The translations under genes and the position numbers were made by a program. The notes under the pieces were generated by a model. It was not told where the DNA came from. It did not search any database and saw only the letters and a list, made by a program, of their open reading frames with translations. Positions 9,531 through 20,284 of a DNA stretch of 20,303 nucleotides are shown one piece after another (the first letter of the stretch is position 1; each line of letters begins with the position of its first letter). Source of the DNA: Conoideocrella luteorostrata (lineage: Eukaryota > Ascomycota > Sordariomycetes > Hypocreales > Clavicipitaceae); contig JASWJB010000518.1 in the NCBI GenBank assembly GCA_032433595.1, forward strand, positions 1-20,303, given 5' to 3'.

Positions 9531-10361
9531 GTGGCAGCAGCAACATCAGTACCAGAGCCGGCACCTGCGGGCAGCTCTCTGTTGGCATCTGAGGTGGGAC
9601 TTGACTGTTCTCGAGGCTTTTGGCGCCAGGTCCAGCCTCACTTTTTCACAGAGTATTTTCTATTCGCCATTTTGATCCGGGCCACACGTCGATGCCGCAC
9701 TCGCTGTCTGGTGCCAGCGTTCAAACCAGACCTGATCCAGGCCCTGCCTGGCCATCCCCTTCGGCAGCGGCTCTTGCCCGTGCTTGCAGCACGTCAACTG
9801 TCGTGGCTTGCAAACACTTGGCAACACCGGCCCACCAATCCGTGACCCCGCATGTGCATTCTAGTGTCTCTAGCGCCTTCTCGAGTCGAGTCGACACAGC
9901 CCATCCCGCCAGCTATTGTGCTCCCGCAACCCAGTCGGTGCCAGGCCGAGAGACTCAAAAGCAACCCAACTCGCCAGACCTACCTTCCGGCTGTCACTCT
10001 GTCACTAGAACCATAGCTCACGACCACCCCGACCAGCTTTAAACCCTCAAAAAGAGCTTGTTCTCCTCCTCCCCTTGTTTCTCTTCACGACTTCCTTCAA
10101 TCCTACCGTGAAGCTCTTGAAACATTTCCCGTCTTGAGACATCCACATTCCAACCTGTGTTTTTACTTTGCTTCCCCCTTGCCGGCCATCTATCCTATCA
10201 GTTGCTCCATATGCGGTGCTGAGATTTGACAGCTTCCAGATGGGCTGCGACCAAACGAAACTTGTCTCGACCTAACAACCGTCATCTGGCGCTGGTTCCG
10301 TTGTGAATTGCCTCAAACCAAAGCAGCAGATCGCCTTCTGGCGCTTTAGTCGTCGCCTAGC
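9531..10361 (+). promoter_or_regulatory. Promoter and CT-rich leader region of the trehalose-complex gene
   Basis: The last 800 bp before the start codon are rich in C and T, as is common in 5' leaders of well-expressed fungal genes. Three CCCCT pentamers (core of the yeast stress response element) lie at 9756-9760, 10071-10075 and 10175-10179. In yeast, such elements drive trehalose genes through Msn2/4. A role here is inference, because a 5-mer is expected by chance several times in this length. The C-rich open frame 9620-10042 is best seen as composition, not a gene. Confidence 0.4.
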
Positions 10362-13214
10362 ATGACTGTCTTTATCTGCTCACTGTAATGCCCTGCTGCC
10401 TCGCCTACCATCGAGCTTGCCTATGCTGACCAAGCTTTAATATAGCTTTCTTCCCAAAACCGTCCAATTCAACTTGCCCGGTACTCCTCCGCGTGGAAAC
10501 ACGCTACGACGAAGGTCAAAGGCGACCATTCCGCCACCGAAACCACCGACTGCCACAGCTGTTGAGATCCAACCTAGTCTATTTGATCCGCGACCTATCA
10601 TCACCCCACCTCATACTCCTACCGACGAATCCGAATCCCCAGACCCCTTTGCCAATGAAGATGGGTTGCGCATCCAATTCCCCCACGAACTTGGATCTAC
10701 GGATGATATGGCATCGCGCTGGGGAGCCCGTGCCAATCAGCCTCTGTCCCGTGCCAACTCCCCCCCACCTGCTGCCCTCTTCGAACGCGACAGGACTTTG
10801 GAGAAAGCTCGCGAGCTCGGCCGACAAGGCTTAGTTCAGCCAAAGATACACTTGCGCAGTGACAGTCATGACCGTGTCTTCTCCTCCGCTCCGTGGAAAG
10901 TGGCTGATGCTGATCAGGGCAACGGAGGACTTCGAAATGCGGCTGAAGCTGCAGCTCGAGATGGAAAGCTAGGAGACTACACCTGGGTCGGAACACTGGG
11001 AATGCCCACGGACGCTCTCGAAGAAACGCAACAAAAGACGGATATTGAAGACACCATGGCAAATGATTACAACATGCTGACAGTATTCTGCTCGGACAAG
11101 GACTTTGATGGCCACTACACCCATTTTTGCAAGCAGATTCTGTGGCCCGTCTTCCATTATCAGATCCCGGACAACCCCAAGAGCAAGGCATACGAGGATC
11201 ACTCTTGGAAGTACTATGTCAATGTCAACCAAGCTTTTGCCGATAAAATCGTCCAGAACTGGAAGCGCGGTGACGTCATCTGGGTACACGACTATCATCT
11301 GCTACTGGTACCCGGTATGGTTCGTAAGAAGCTGCCCGATGCCAAGATCGGATTCTTCTTGCATGTTGCCTTCCCTTCGTCCGAGGTATTTCGCTGCCTT
11401 GCAGTGCGTCAAGAGCTTCTCGAGGGAATGCTTGGTGCCAACCTCGTCGGATTCCAGATTCAGGAATACACTCGACACTTTTTGCAAACCTGTAGCAGAA
11501 TCCTCAGTGTCGAGGCAACTCCGGAAGGCATTGAGATGGAAGACCGTTTCGTCGACGTCATCAACACTGCTATTGGCATTGATCCAATTAGCTTGAATAA
11601 GAGCCGCGGGGAGCAAGATGTTCTTCGATGGCTGAATATTCTGCAAGAGAGATACAAGGGCAAAAAGTTGATTGTGGCCCGGGACAAGCTTGACCATGTG
11701 CGTGGTGTTCGACAAAAGCTACTGGCCTATGAGCTTTTTTTGAACAAGAACCCGCAATGGCGGGAGCATACTGTCCTGATCCAAGTTGCTCTTTCTTCAA
11801 GTCAACATAGCGATCTTGACGCCACAGTGTCAGATATTGTGACTCGCGTGAACTCATCGTGGGCCAACTTGGCGTACCAGCCTGTCGTTTACCTCAAGCA
11901 GGATATCGACTACGCACAGTATCTCGCTCTGCTCACTATTGCAGATGCGCTCATGATAACGAGCCAGCGTGAGGGTATGAACTTGACGTCACACGAGTAT
12001 ATTTTCTGCCAAGACGCAAAGATTTACCCCAACCGCAAGCATGGGTCTCTTATTCTGTCCGAATTTACCGGAACATCATCACTCTTTGGCAAAAGCGAGC
12101 TCTCCGTCAACCCCTGGGACTATCGTCAATGTGCAGATGCTATCAAGCAGGCTCTAGAGATGGACCAAGATGAGAAGACACGTCGATGGGAGACACTTCA
12201 TGAGTCAGTTGCTCGGCACACGGGATCACACTGGATGGGCGAACTTCTTTCTCACCTAGACCGGGCATATGACGAGCAGCACAAGCGAGACCAGACATCT
12301 GTGCCACGTCTTTCAATACAGGATGTTACTAGAAAGTATGAGAAGTCGCAACGCCGCCTGTTTATGTTAGACTATGAAGGCACGTTGGTCAGTTGGGGCC
12401 CCGTCAATCAAATCATTCCCGTCAGCCCGCAGCGAACTTTGGATGTCTTGAACGACTTGCTTCTGGATGAACGTAACATTGTCTATGTCACGTCTGGTCG
12501 CCAGCCGGAAGAGGTTGATCATGTCTTCCGCAGGGTTCCGCGCCTTGGTCTTATCGCAGAGAATGGATGTTACATCAAGGACTGTGGCTCCGATAATTGG
12601 GTAGAGATGTCGGACGGTGTCCAGATTGATAACTGGAAGACATCAGTGAAGGAGATTCTTCGATACTACTTGGAAAGAACTCCCGGTGCAGAAGTCGAAG
12701 TTCGACGTTGCAGCCTGCTGTTCCATTATGATAAAGCAGAGGACCAAGAGGCCGCGGCTCGTCTTGCGGCTGATTGTGCGAGTCACGTAAACGATGCATG
12801 TGAGTCTTTGAGGGTACACGCGGTTGTTTTAGACGGAACTATCGCTGTGGAACCAATGGACTGGACTAAAAGCACCGCGGCACAAAAGGTATTTGAGAAG
12901 CTGAACGGCCAAACTTCGTCGGATGGCAAAAAGAACCAGCCCGTTGATTTTCTCATGGTTGTTGGTGATGGCAGAGAGGATGAAAAGGTGTTTAAATGGG
13001 CCAACAAATTGGAAAAGCGACATATAGTTGATAATGTGACGACCATCAGTCTCGGCAATCGAAGCACTGAAGCAGCATCCACCTTGACGCAAGGTGTAAG
13101 TGGTAAGTCTGAGTGTTTGAGTGGCCCCTTGGCGCCTGACACGCATTTCTGTTGCTAACGACTCTCTTTATGACAGGCGTTTTAAGCTGTCTTCAACGAC
13201 TAGCATCGTCTTAA
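10362..13214 (+). CDS. Trehalose synthase complex regulatory subunit, Tps3/Tsl1 type (905 aa)
   Basis: Expected to be a structural/regulatory partner of trehalose-6-phosphate synthase and phosphatase in the cytosolic complex. The model is join(10362..10384, 10446..13102, 13177..13214). The first exon encodes MTVFICSL and continues as FLPKTVQFNLPG, matching the SLFLP N-terminal motif of yeast Tps3 and Tsl1. Intron 1 (61 nt) has a CTGAC branch; intron 2 is 74 nt, and the ending is VSGVLSCLQRLASS. A Ser/Pro-rich region comes first. The GT20-like domain spans about 205-620 (HYTHFCKQILWPVFHY, HDYHL with Asp290). The trehalose-phosphatase-like HAD domain spans about 640-885. Against active synthases, the UDP-glucose Arg and Lys are Lys422 and Arg427 (DKLDHVRG), and the later Asp is Glu517 (REGMNL). 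The HAD motif DXDGT is DYEGT (Asp650, Glu652). Both domains are therefore probably inactive or weak, as in the regulatory subunits. A weak phosphatase cannot be excluded. Confidence 0.92.
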
Positions 13215-13781
13215 ATTCTGATCATGTTCGGGGAATTCCAACGATTTGGCTATCCCATATAATGACGTTGTTCCGGGTTTGACTGCCGTGCGAAAACACA
13301 TTCTGGTTATGCTCTATCTTCATGTCGGAAAACGATTCTACAGCTTCCCACGGCGTTAGGATTGTTACGTTCGCCCCGACAGATGCGATGGAGTCTTTCT
13401 CCTACATGAAGATGGAGCATAGCTGGATTGTGCTCATGTATGGTGTCGTATTTCTCTACCTTCTCAAACGAAGCTATGCTCAGGCTAGAGTATGTTCTTC
13501 TACGTGGAACATGTGAAGGCCATTTATGCCAGTCATTTGCGGGACAATTTGTCTTGCAGAAGCCCAAATTGCACAAACGGTTGCCCAGGCAGAATTTGGA
13601 ACACCAACAACGGTTGTATGGATTGGGCTTCAACTAAAGTTTACCCACAACACTCAGATCAAGACGGACGGATTGCTTGGCCGGTGTCTTATCACTACTC
13701 AGTCATTATGCTTCATGAAGTTATGCGCGGCGTTTGGATAAGCAACATGCATGGAAAAGAAAGTATCGGGCGCAAAAGACG

Positions 13782-13813
13782 CTTTTTTTTTTTCTTTTTT
13801 TTTCTTTTTTTTT
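13782..13813. repeat. Polypyrimidine tract T11-C-T9-C-T9
   Basis: The tract is CT followed by runs of 11, 9 and 9 T interrupted by single C. It lies about 570 bp downstream of the trehalose gene stop. It is a low-complexity tract liable to length error and polymorphism. Confidence 0.85.
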
Positions 13814-14282
13814 ATATTTAATAGGGTTGCAAAAGATTCTGCTTGAAAAGGTACATGAAAAGAAGGGAAAGAACGAGGAAAGCATATAAACGAAATTAAG
13901 TTGCGCCACGTTGGCGGCTGGAAGGTTGAAAGAGAAGCCCCAGAGGCGGCCTCGCGGCACCGGGCGAAAGAGCATGCGGCAACATCTTGATGTGCAGCAC
14001 TCTGCGATTCTTAATCCCTTGATGTCTACTACTGGCTTTAAATTAATTTGCACACGCTCAGAGAGGACGATTTTATGATACTTATTTTACGTTTGTTCTA
14101 CAAGGAGTGATGCATGCAAGCGACCCCGTTTATGATGAGTCCGAAATATGTGTATTCCTATTTCCAGAACATATTACAATGATAAGACAACTAACCCTAT
14201 GAATTTGAGTTGCAAGATGCCTGCTTCTCACGCTCTTGACAAGTTGGTTCTTTGACGCGTGTCTGGTTTAGAGCTTAGGGAG

Positions 14283-14292
14283 CCGGAAGCGG
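14283..14292. promoter_or_regulatory. CCG-GAAG-CGG, candidate zinc-cluster (Leu3-type) site
   Basis: An inverted CGG pair with a 4-bp spacer, 355 bp before the aminotransferase ATG. Leu3 of yeast binds CCG-N4-CGG and controls branched-chain amino acid genes, so the location is suggestive. The inner bases GAAG differ from the preferred symmetric form, and a single match can be chance. Confidence 0.3.
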
Positions 14293-14647
14293 AAGCTCCA
14301 CCGCCTCTTCCCCACGTTGACCGGGCGAAAACTGTGCCTTGGCCGATTGAACCCCGCAGACCGATGTCGGGCATGACTGGGCAAAAATGGCCCTCCGTTC
14401 TGCTAGTCTTACGCAGTCAATTTGATCAAAGCTCTCGCTTCTTCAACGCAAAAACTTTGTTTGGACCGTTGCATCCTTCATGTTGATAAATTTGACCTGC
14501 TACGACGCGTGAAATAGCTCAATTGCTGCATTGTGTTCTCATCACACACTAGGCAAAACTTGTTTCCCCGTTGCATTATACCTTGCATCATATTCTCTCG
14601 AGCATCGATACTCTCTCTTGGCAATAATCACGACGACGTCAGCTATA

Positions 14648-15934
14648 ATGGTAGCTTTCCCTCCCCCGCCGGTGAATACCATTGATTGGTCGAATGTAGG
14701 CTTTAAAGTTCGCGAGGGTAAGCAGTCAGCATTGTACTTTGAGCATTGGTGCCCGCCGAATGCCCGCCGAGTGCATCAGTATGGCCGAGACTGACCTCCG
14801 TCAACAGTAAACGGTCACATCGAATCCACTTACTCCAAAAGTACCGGAAAATGGACACCGCTTCGCTTTGTCGCCGACCCTTTCATGCGAATCCACGGCA
14901 TGGCGCCTGCCCTTAACTATGGCCAGCAGGCTTACGAAGGCCTCAAGGCTTTCCGCGTTCCCGGCGATAGCGGAATCACCATCTTCCGACCTGACCGAAA
15001 CGCCGTGCGCCTCCAGCACTCTGCCGAAGTGGCATCTATGCCCGAAGTGCCTGTTGAACTGTTCCTGCAGGCTTGCCGTGCCGCCGTGGCGTTGAATGCC
15101 GGATTTGTGCCCCCACACGAAACCGGTGCTGCGTTGTACATCCGCCCTCAGCTCTACGGATCAAGTGCCCAGTTGGGATTGGATCCTCCTGAAGAGTATA
15201 CGTTCTGCGTGTTTGTGATTCCCACAGGTGTGTACCACGGTACTCATCCTGTCAAGGCGCTCATCCTGGATGAATTTGATCGCACTGCACCCCACGGCAC
15301 TGGCCATGCCAAAGTCGGTGGCAACTATGCCCCCGTGCTGAAATGGAGTGGGAAGGCGAAGCAAGAAGGCTATGGGATCACCCTGCATCTGGACAGCGCA
15401 AAACACGAGGAAATCGATGAATTCAGCACGTCAGGGTTCATTGGTGTCATTGCAAATGGCGACAAGGACGTGACTCTTGTCGTGCCTGACTCCCATTGCG
15501 TCATCGACAGTGTCACAAGCGATAGCGTTCAGCAAATCGCAAGAAGCTGGGGATGGAAAGTGGAAAAACGATCTGTCAAATACATTGAACTGCCTTCCTT
15601 TGCAGAAGTCCTCGCCGCGGGAACTGCCGCAGCTTTAGTTCCCATTCGAAGCATCACTCGCCGGAAGGGTGCCACCTCCGGCCCTCTGCCGTCCGGTCCG
15701 AGGGTGAGCTCGACTGCGGAGGCAGACACTGTTACCTATATGCCCGAGGACCAGACGGATGCGGGTCCAATTTGCCTGAAGTTGCTGACGCACCTGAAGG
15801 CAATTCAGTTGGGCAAGGCTAAGGACGAGTTCGGTTGGACGTGTGACGTGCGCGAGGAGGACTTGGACGTTGACGGTGCAGTGCGGGAGAAGAAGGGGGC
15901 CGCGACTCCACAGACCGTTGATCAAATGGATTGA
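14648..15934 (+). CDS. Branched-chain amino acid aminotransferase-like PLP enzyme, fold type IV (398 aa)
   Basis: Transfers an amino group between an amino acid and a 2-oxo acid using pyridoxal phosphate; a branched-chain substrate is likely but unproven. The model is join(14648..14717, 14808..15934). The 90-nt intron (GTAAGC donor, CAACAG acceptor) joins KVRE to VNGHIES in frame. Family features in order are: FRPDRNAVRLQHSA near residues 85-100, YIRPQLYGS, the cofactor Lys192 in AKVGGNYAP, and Glu228 in the EFSTSG loop, where classical enzymes carry an E-x-x-TMN type loop. The STS variant is typical of a fungal side branch that includes ToxF of the HC-toxin pathway. I see no mitochondrial presequence, so it is probably cytosolic. 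It is convergent with the HsbA-like gene. Both catalytic residues are present, so it should be active. No secondary-metabolite core gene lies nearby in this window. Confidence 0.88.
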
Positions 15935-16657
15935 CCGGAAACAGGGGATATCGGAGTGGGTGCGGTGGGATGATGTGCGGAGTGACGCGGGATATATTGC
16001 GTGATGACGCTGGGGAACGACAGATAAAGACCGGGCCATGTCCCGCAGTGCGGAATATTCGTTGCCATGTAGATAGATAGGCGAGACTGAATAATCAACT
16101 TGCCTTCATCGATCGGTGATTCTGCCGTCGTGGGGCGTTGCAAAATTTGGACGTGTGCAAAATTTTGGATATGGTATAAACGGCAGAACACGGGATGTAT
16201 CGAACGATGAGTGTGGACATGGGCCCGACAGGGCTCAGCTGTTGTTTACTACCTTCCGGGTTTGATAACATGGACAAAATTGAAAAGAAAGAAAGAAAGA
16301 AAGAAAGAAAAAAGTAAAGAAATGAAGACAAGGTAAGCGGCTGCCAATGACCGAGCTTACGGTACCAGAGAAGTCGGCACAGTACGCATGTCCAAATTCT
16401 ATCAACTTGGCGAGAAAGGTAAACGGTTTGGAAAGAATGTGAGCAGGCCATATATCACCATCTTATTTGCAGTTAGGCTTAAGAAAATATATATACAAGA
16501 AAATTGACCTCCAAAATTTTATGTATAATCCACACGACATCGCACCTGTAGAATTACGTAGGCCGTAATCAGTCTCAGGCGCTCACCTCCATGACCCCGA
16601 TTCCCTCCTCGTCATCCCATAAAAGAAGCGCGGGTAGTGATTCCGTCTATTTATCCT
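15935..16657. other. Intergenic between convergent genes, with a GAAA microsatellite
   Basis: 723 bp holding the two 3' ends of the aminotransferase and the HsbA-like gene. It contains a GAAA tandem tract at 16287-16310 and AT-rich patches near 16480-16520. No gene is seen. Confidence 0.6.
16287..16310. repeat. (GAAA)6 microsatellite
   Basis: Six perfect GAAA units, flanked by further A/G-rich sequence (GAAAA before, AAAGTAAAG after). It lies between two convergent genes. Confidence 0.85.
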
Positions 16658-17188
16658 CTAAAGCCCAATTTCGAACTTCTTGTACTTTTCAATAGCAGCA
16701 TTGAAAGCATCATCAATGGGCTTGATCAAACCCGAAGCAATAGGCCTCAATTCCGCAGGAACCTTGCTGACGACGGTGGAGCTGAAGTCCTCGGTGGCAT
16801 CGTGCTGGAGCTCCAAGTTGAGCAGCACCACGGGCGACAGGATGATGAGCTTGTCGAACCTGGGCTTGTTGTCGGTAATGGTCTTGAGCGTGGACTGAAC
16901 GACCTTGGCGAGGTCGCCGGTTGCGCCGGCCACGGCGAGAGACTCCTCGGTGGTCAGGGCGGCGGACTTCTCGGCCGCCTTGGTGGACTGCTTGAGCTGC
17001 TTGAGCAGCTCGGCCGACTTGATGGTGATGGGCAGCGCGCCGAGCAGGTCGCCCTTCCAGTTGGCGACGGTGGTGCCCAGGTCGGCCGTCTTGGTCTTGA
17101 TGGTGGCCATGGCGTCGGTGATGACTTTGCCGTCGGCGATGGCGGTGGCGGCGAGGGCCATGATGGGCAGGAGCCGTGTGATTTGCAT
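16658..17188 (-). CDS. HsbA-like hydrophobic surface-binding / cell wall protein (176 aa, secreted)
   Basis: Small secreted protein of the hydrophobic surface binding protein A family, which also includes cell-wall galactomannoprotein antigens. In Aspergillus, HsbA binds hydrophobic surfaces and can recruit cutinase-type hydrolases. This is a single exon, ATG at 17188 to TAG at 16658-16660. A signal peptide covers about 1-18 (LLPIMALAATAIA, then DGKV). The mature part is helical in character, with Lys/Ala/Thr-rich amphipathic stretches and the family-like VITDAMATIKTKTADL start. It ends with SGLIKPIDDAFNAAIEKYKKF. It has no cysteine and no NXS/T sequon. Strong use of G/C in third positions suggests good expression. 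The length fits the family. A TATA box lies 143 bp upstream. Partner enzymes are not encoded next to it, except perhaps the distant mannanase. Confidence 0.87.
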   Translation of the reverse strand: MQITRLLPIMALAATAIADGKVITDAMATIKTKTADLGTTVANWKGDLLGALPITIKSAELLKQLKQSTKAAEKSAALTTEESLAVAGATGDLAKVVQSTLKTITDNKPRFDKLIILSPVVLLNLELQHDATEDFSSTVVSKVPAELRPIASGLIKPIDDAFNAAIEKYKKFEIGL

Positions 17189-17330
17189 GATGGAAGGAGG
17201 AAAAGAGTGGGCTGAAGACTAAGTGAGGGTATTGTAGGGCTGTTTTTGGGGTGGTGAACTCTGATGGTAATGATAGTCTGGAACAGCAGCACGTAAATTA
17301 CAACAAAGACGGGAGGAGATCAGCCTACTC

Positions 17331-17336
17331 TTTATA
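17331..17336 (-). promoter_or_regulatory. TATA box of the HsbA-like gene
   Basis: TATAAA on the minus strand, 143 bp before the ATG at 17188, with no closer candidate. This spacing allows a leader of roughly 110 nt. It is a positional inference without transcript data. Confidence 0.5.
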
Positions 17337-20284
17337 CAAGTCTCAAAATTTCCCCGGCACTCCAGAAGCGGCATCGAAGGGAAAGTCATGTCTCGATCCC
17401 TGATTCTGCCGCTCATCTTCTCGTCTTATTCCGTAGTCATGGAGCAATTTACATGGGGTGGGATCCAATTCCATGGCCCGACTGCGACAGTAAACCGTTC
17501 TACAACGACGCCAACGGCCACGCCCCGTCGCCAATTATCGCCGGTGGCTGTCGCCACGCGATGCTACCTTGTCGATTGAAGGATCATGGCTATCCGGGGG
17601 GCGTGTTTTCACGCTGACAAGGTGCACACGGACGAGATGGTGCCAAGGTGTTTGGTAGGCGTCGTGCGGCCAGGTCGGAATCCACACCTCCCTTGTCCGG
17701 AGAGAGTCTTAAATTGGCAAGGCTCTTTCGGCGTGGCCCCCCCTCCGCATGGGTGAGGCAAGTCAGGTAAGGTCCGGGTAAAGTGGAGTGTTCACGTCCA
17801 TATTGACTTGCTTTGCGCTGTGATTACTCCGCAGAGAAGGGGACGCGGGGGTTGAGACGAGTGCTGGTGGTGGTTGAGCCCTGGACCAGGGACTTGCGGG
17901 AATCATCAAGACATGGAGGACTTTTCATCTAGCTCAACCTGTCCGTCTGAATTGAGTAGAGTTTTCCGTCCTCTATATATGAATCATGGAAGGAATGCGT
18001 GGCTTGCTCCCCTTGACGCCGCGAGCTGTCAACAATCGTTACGGCAGGCCATACCGTGGAATGTAAGCCACCGGGGGTGCTGCCACGCGAATTCGTTAAT
18101 CAACGCGAGACACTCTTTTTGGACAGTCAATTCAGTTTACTATTCCCTTTTCCCTCTCGACGACGTCTTACGTCCGAGTCGTGTTAACCCTGGCTCCACA
18201 GAATCAGCAGCCCGAGCGTCGCGACCATGGGTTAGGGACATCACTTTTGTCTGTGCCGCTTATGTTGTATAGTATAGCAATGTACGTAAAATTCAAGCTT
18301 GTTGCGCCACTATAAACCAAAATTCGTAATAATGGTCTCTCTTTTTGCTGTTCCTGCTCTTTCGTGCATCGCTTAGAGCTGGGGGTGCAGGAACGCAAGG
18401 CATCCACTCCAGTAAAGTGAGCCGACCCAATCGCAGATCTTGCCTTTAAGGTGGGTTGATCGCAACACAGGCGGTAATTGGTGTGGGCTTGGCCGCCTCG
18501 TCAGGGCCAGTGGTTTGCGGACGCTGTGCCCCAGCAGCCTATTTTCCAAGGACGACGACAAGGATGGGCAGGGGAAAGCAAGGATACGAAAAGATGGAAT
18601 AGTGGGGGGGCCAGGAGCGGAATCCGGGGTATTAGTGCAGATTGTCGAGCAGCTCAGCCGAGGAGTGCGTCGTCTTTTTGCGTGCGAAAAGTGTCTGCTT
18701 TTCTTTCATGTGGATGTGGGGTATTGCCTTTTTGCTGTGCTGCGCTTCGTAACTGTCCTGCTGTGATGTCAGGCGTGTTTGTGTTGGGGTTAATTTGGGG
18801 TAATCTCTCCACACGTCGCAGGGAGGCCTGGCAGGTTGAGGTGACATTGCGACGCGCGCAAGATCCCGGATAGTACGGAGTGTGGTTGAGCTGCTTGGAG
18901 GCCTTGGAGGTGTGTTCCATTCGTTCTTTTGGACTGGTGGTGCCGCCTTCTTGATCGAGCCTGGGTGTGACTGGGAACGGGACTGCAACTGGGTGCCTGG
19001 TTTTGGTGCTGGGCCGAGTTTGCGATGTTGGAGTTTAAGTGTTTCTCTGGCATGTGAACCCTGGATTGTGGTTCTCGCCACCCATTTTGCGTGGGGATGG
19101 ATGGTCGAATGACTTATTTGCAGCCCTGCAGGGAGCAGTTTCGTTTGCTTCTGTTCTTTCTCGCGAACAACATCGCTTTTCTTCCATCGTGGCTGTCCCA
19201 GCAGTAGATCGAGTAGTTCTCTGTTTCGACACGTCCCGTCCCGTCGTTTGCCAGAGACTACTTACCCCGAGATCTTGCAGCTCCCTCTACATATCCGCAA
19301 TATACCCAAAACAGGCGTCCATCGTCTCCCTCTACCCATCGCTTAAGCACCTTGCCCCCATGGATCTAGCCGTCTTCTATTCCCGTAGCCAAGTCCCGTC
19401 CATTCATGCGAGGTTGTCGTTTGGCAGCTGCTTTTCCTGGGAAGCGTCTCCTGCAACGGAATGGAGTGTGGGCTTGTCGGTTCTAGGTAAATCGCGCGAG
19501 AGCAAACTATTTAGGTCGTTTTGTGGTGGGAGAAGAGACTAATTGGGGGGAATATCTGGATTTGTTTAGTCGGATTCCCGCGTCTGGGCTCTGTTCGACT
19601 ATGCTGATTGATTCCTTGACTTGAATCCCTGCAGGTCATATAAACATGCTGAACAGCCATGTCGTATAATATAGTGTTTATCATGCGCTGTTAATGATGA
19701 AATATGCTACGAGACGAACCATTGGGCTGGATTGCATCGGACATAACTCCCTGTTGGTGCTGGGTAACAGCCGTGTTCTGCGAAATTGGGTGATGGCTAT
19801 GCAATATCAGATAAAAATCACTTGGATACTAACTACAGAACTGCGCTGTTGGTCGCAATGGCTGTTGATGCAGCACTGGCACGAGCTAAGTGACAAGTAT
19901 GACAAGCATTCGTATTCATGCCGAGGCAGTTGTTGTTCGCGGAAGAGCATCAGTAAAGTTGGGGCTGAGCGACCTCACTACTCGGCTGGGTCATACAAGA
20001 ACACATGAACGCATCATTGCTGTCTAAGTATATTTCTACTCAGAGATGAAAGATGCTGGCATAACACCCATACCGTTGGCAGCATAATCGCTTGGATGCA
20101 GTCCTTAATACAGATGAGGCAGAGGCCAAGGCAGGGGGGTGACCTGGCCCTGTCCATCTCATGTTTAGAGTTTCATCTCAATTGATGTCAAAGTCGCGCA
20201 CAAATTGTCGTCTGAGTCGTTTTGATCTGGAAGCTGGGAAGTCCCAAATGCTTTCGAAACTTGATCAGCTTACGGGGAGATGTT
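17337..20284. other. Gene-poor right part of the window
   Basis: About 2.9 kb without a gene I can support. The part nearest 17337 is upstream of the HsbA-like gene. Open frames of 130-170 codons exist (17874-18272 plus, 18632-19081 minus, 19039-19542 plus), but none shows a domain or signal. Two of them overlap on opposite strands. A TACGGAGT motif copy is at 18874-18881 and a near copy TACTCCG at 17825-17831. The stretch 19180-19400 is C/T-rich like a fungal 5' leader, so an unrecognised plus-strand gene or noncoding transcript may start here. Confidence 0.4.
18874..18881. repeat. TACGGAGT motif copy
   Basis: An eight-base match, in reverse orientation, to the TACTCCGTA motif seen four times exactly in the middle of the window. 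Confidence 0.4.

Larger units (their letters stand above)
13215..14647. other. Intergenic: trehalose gene 3' region and aminotransferase promoter
   Basis: 1.4 kb without a supported gene. Next to the stop at 13214 lies presumed 3' UTR. Several open frames of about 70-110 codons on both strands lack any recognisable domain. A long pyrimidine tract is at 13782-13813. A CCG-N4-CGG inverted triplet is at 14283-14292. The last 150 bp are rich in C and T and lead to the ATG at 14648. Confidence 0.5.

Noticed and set aside
9322..9588. Minus-strand 88-codon frame with a signal-peptide-like start
   Set aside because: The hydrophobic run is short, the rest shows no secreted-protein pattern, and no cysteine pairing pattern is visible.
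9620..10042. C-rich plus-strand open frame of 140 codons
   Set aside because: The codon is in the Pro/Ser/Thr-rich promoter leader of the trehalose gene, has no domain, and follows from base composition.
10474..10476. Start of the trehalose subunit at 10474
   Set aside because: The codon is TTG. The conserved N-terminus is supplied by the exon at 10362-10384.
13307..13633. Minus-strand Cys-containing 108-codon frame downstream of the trehalose gene
   Set aside because: It lies in the likely 3' UTR of the plus-strand gene, and its Cys are irregularly placed with no signal peptide.
16637..17222. Long plus-strand open frames opposite the HsbA-like gene
   Set aside because: They are antisense shadows of a GC3-rich coding exon. 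The minus-strand frame has a signal peptide and family features.
18632..19081. Minus-strand open frame of 149 codons
   Set aside because: It opens with GTG, has no early ATG, is low complexity and shows no family feature.
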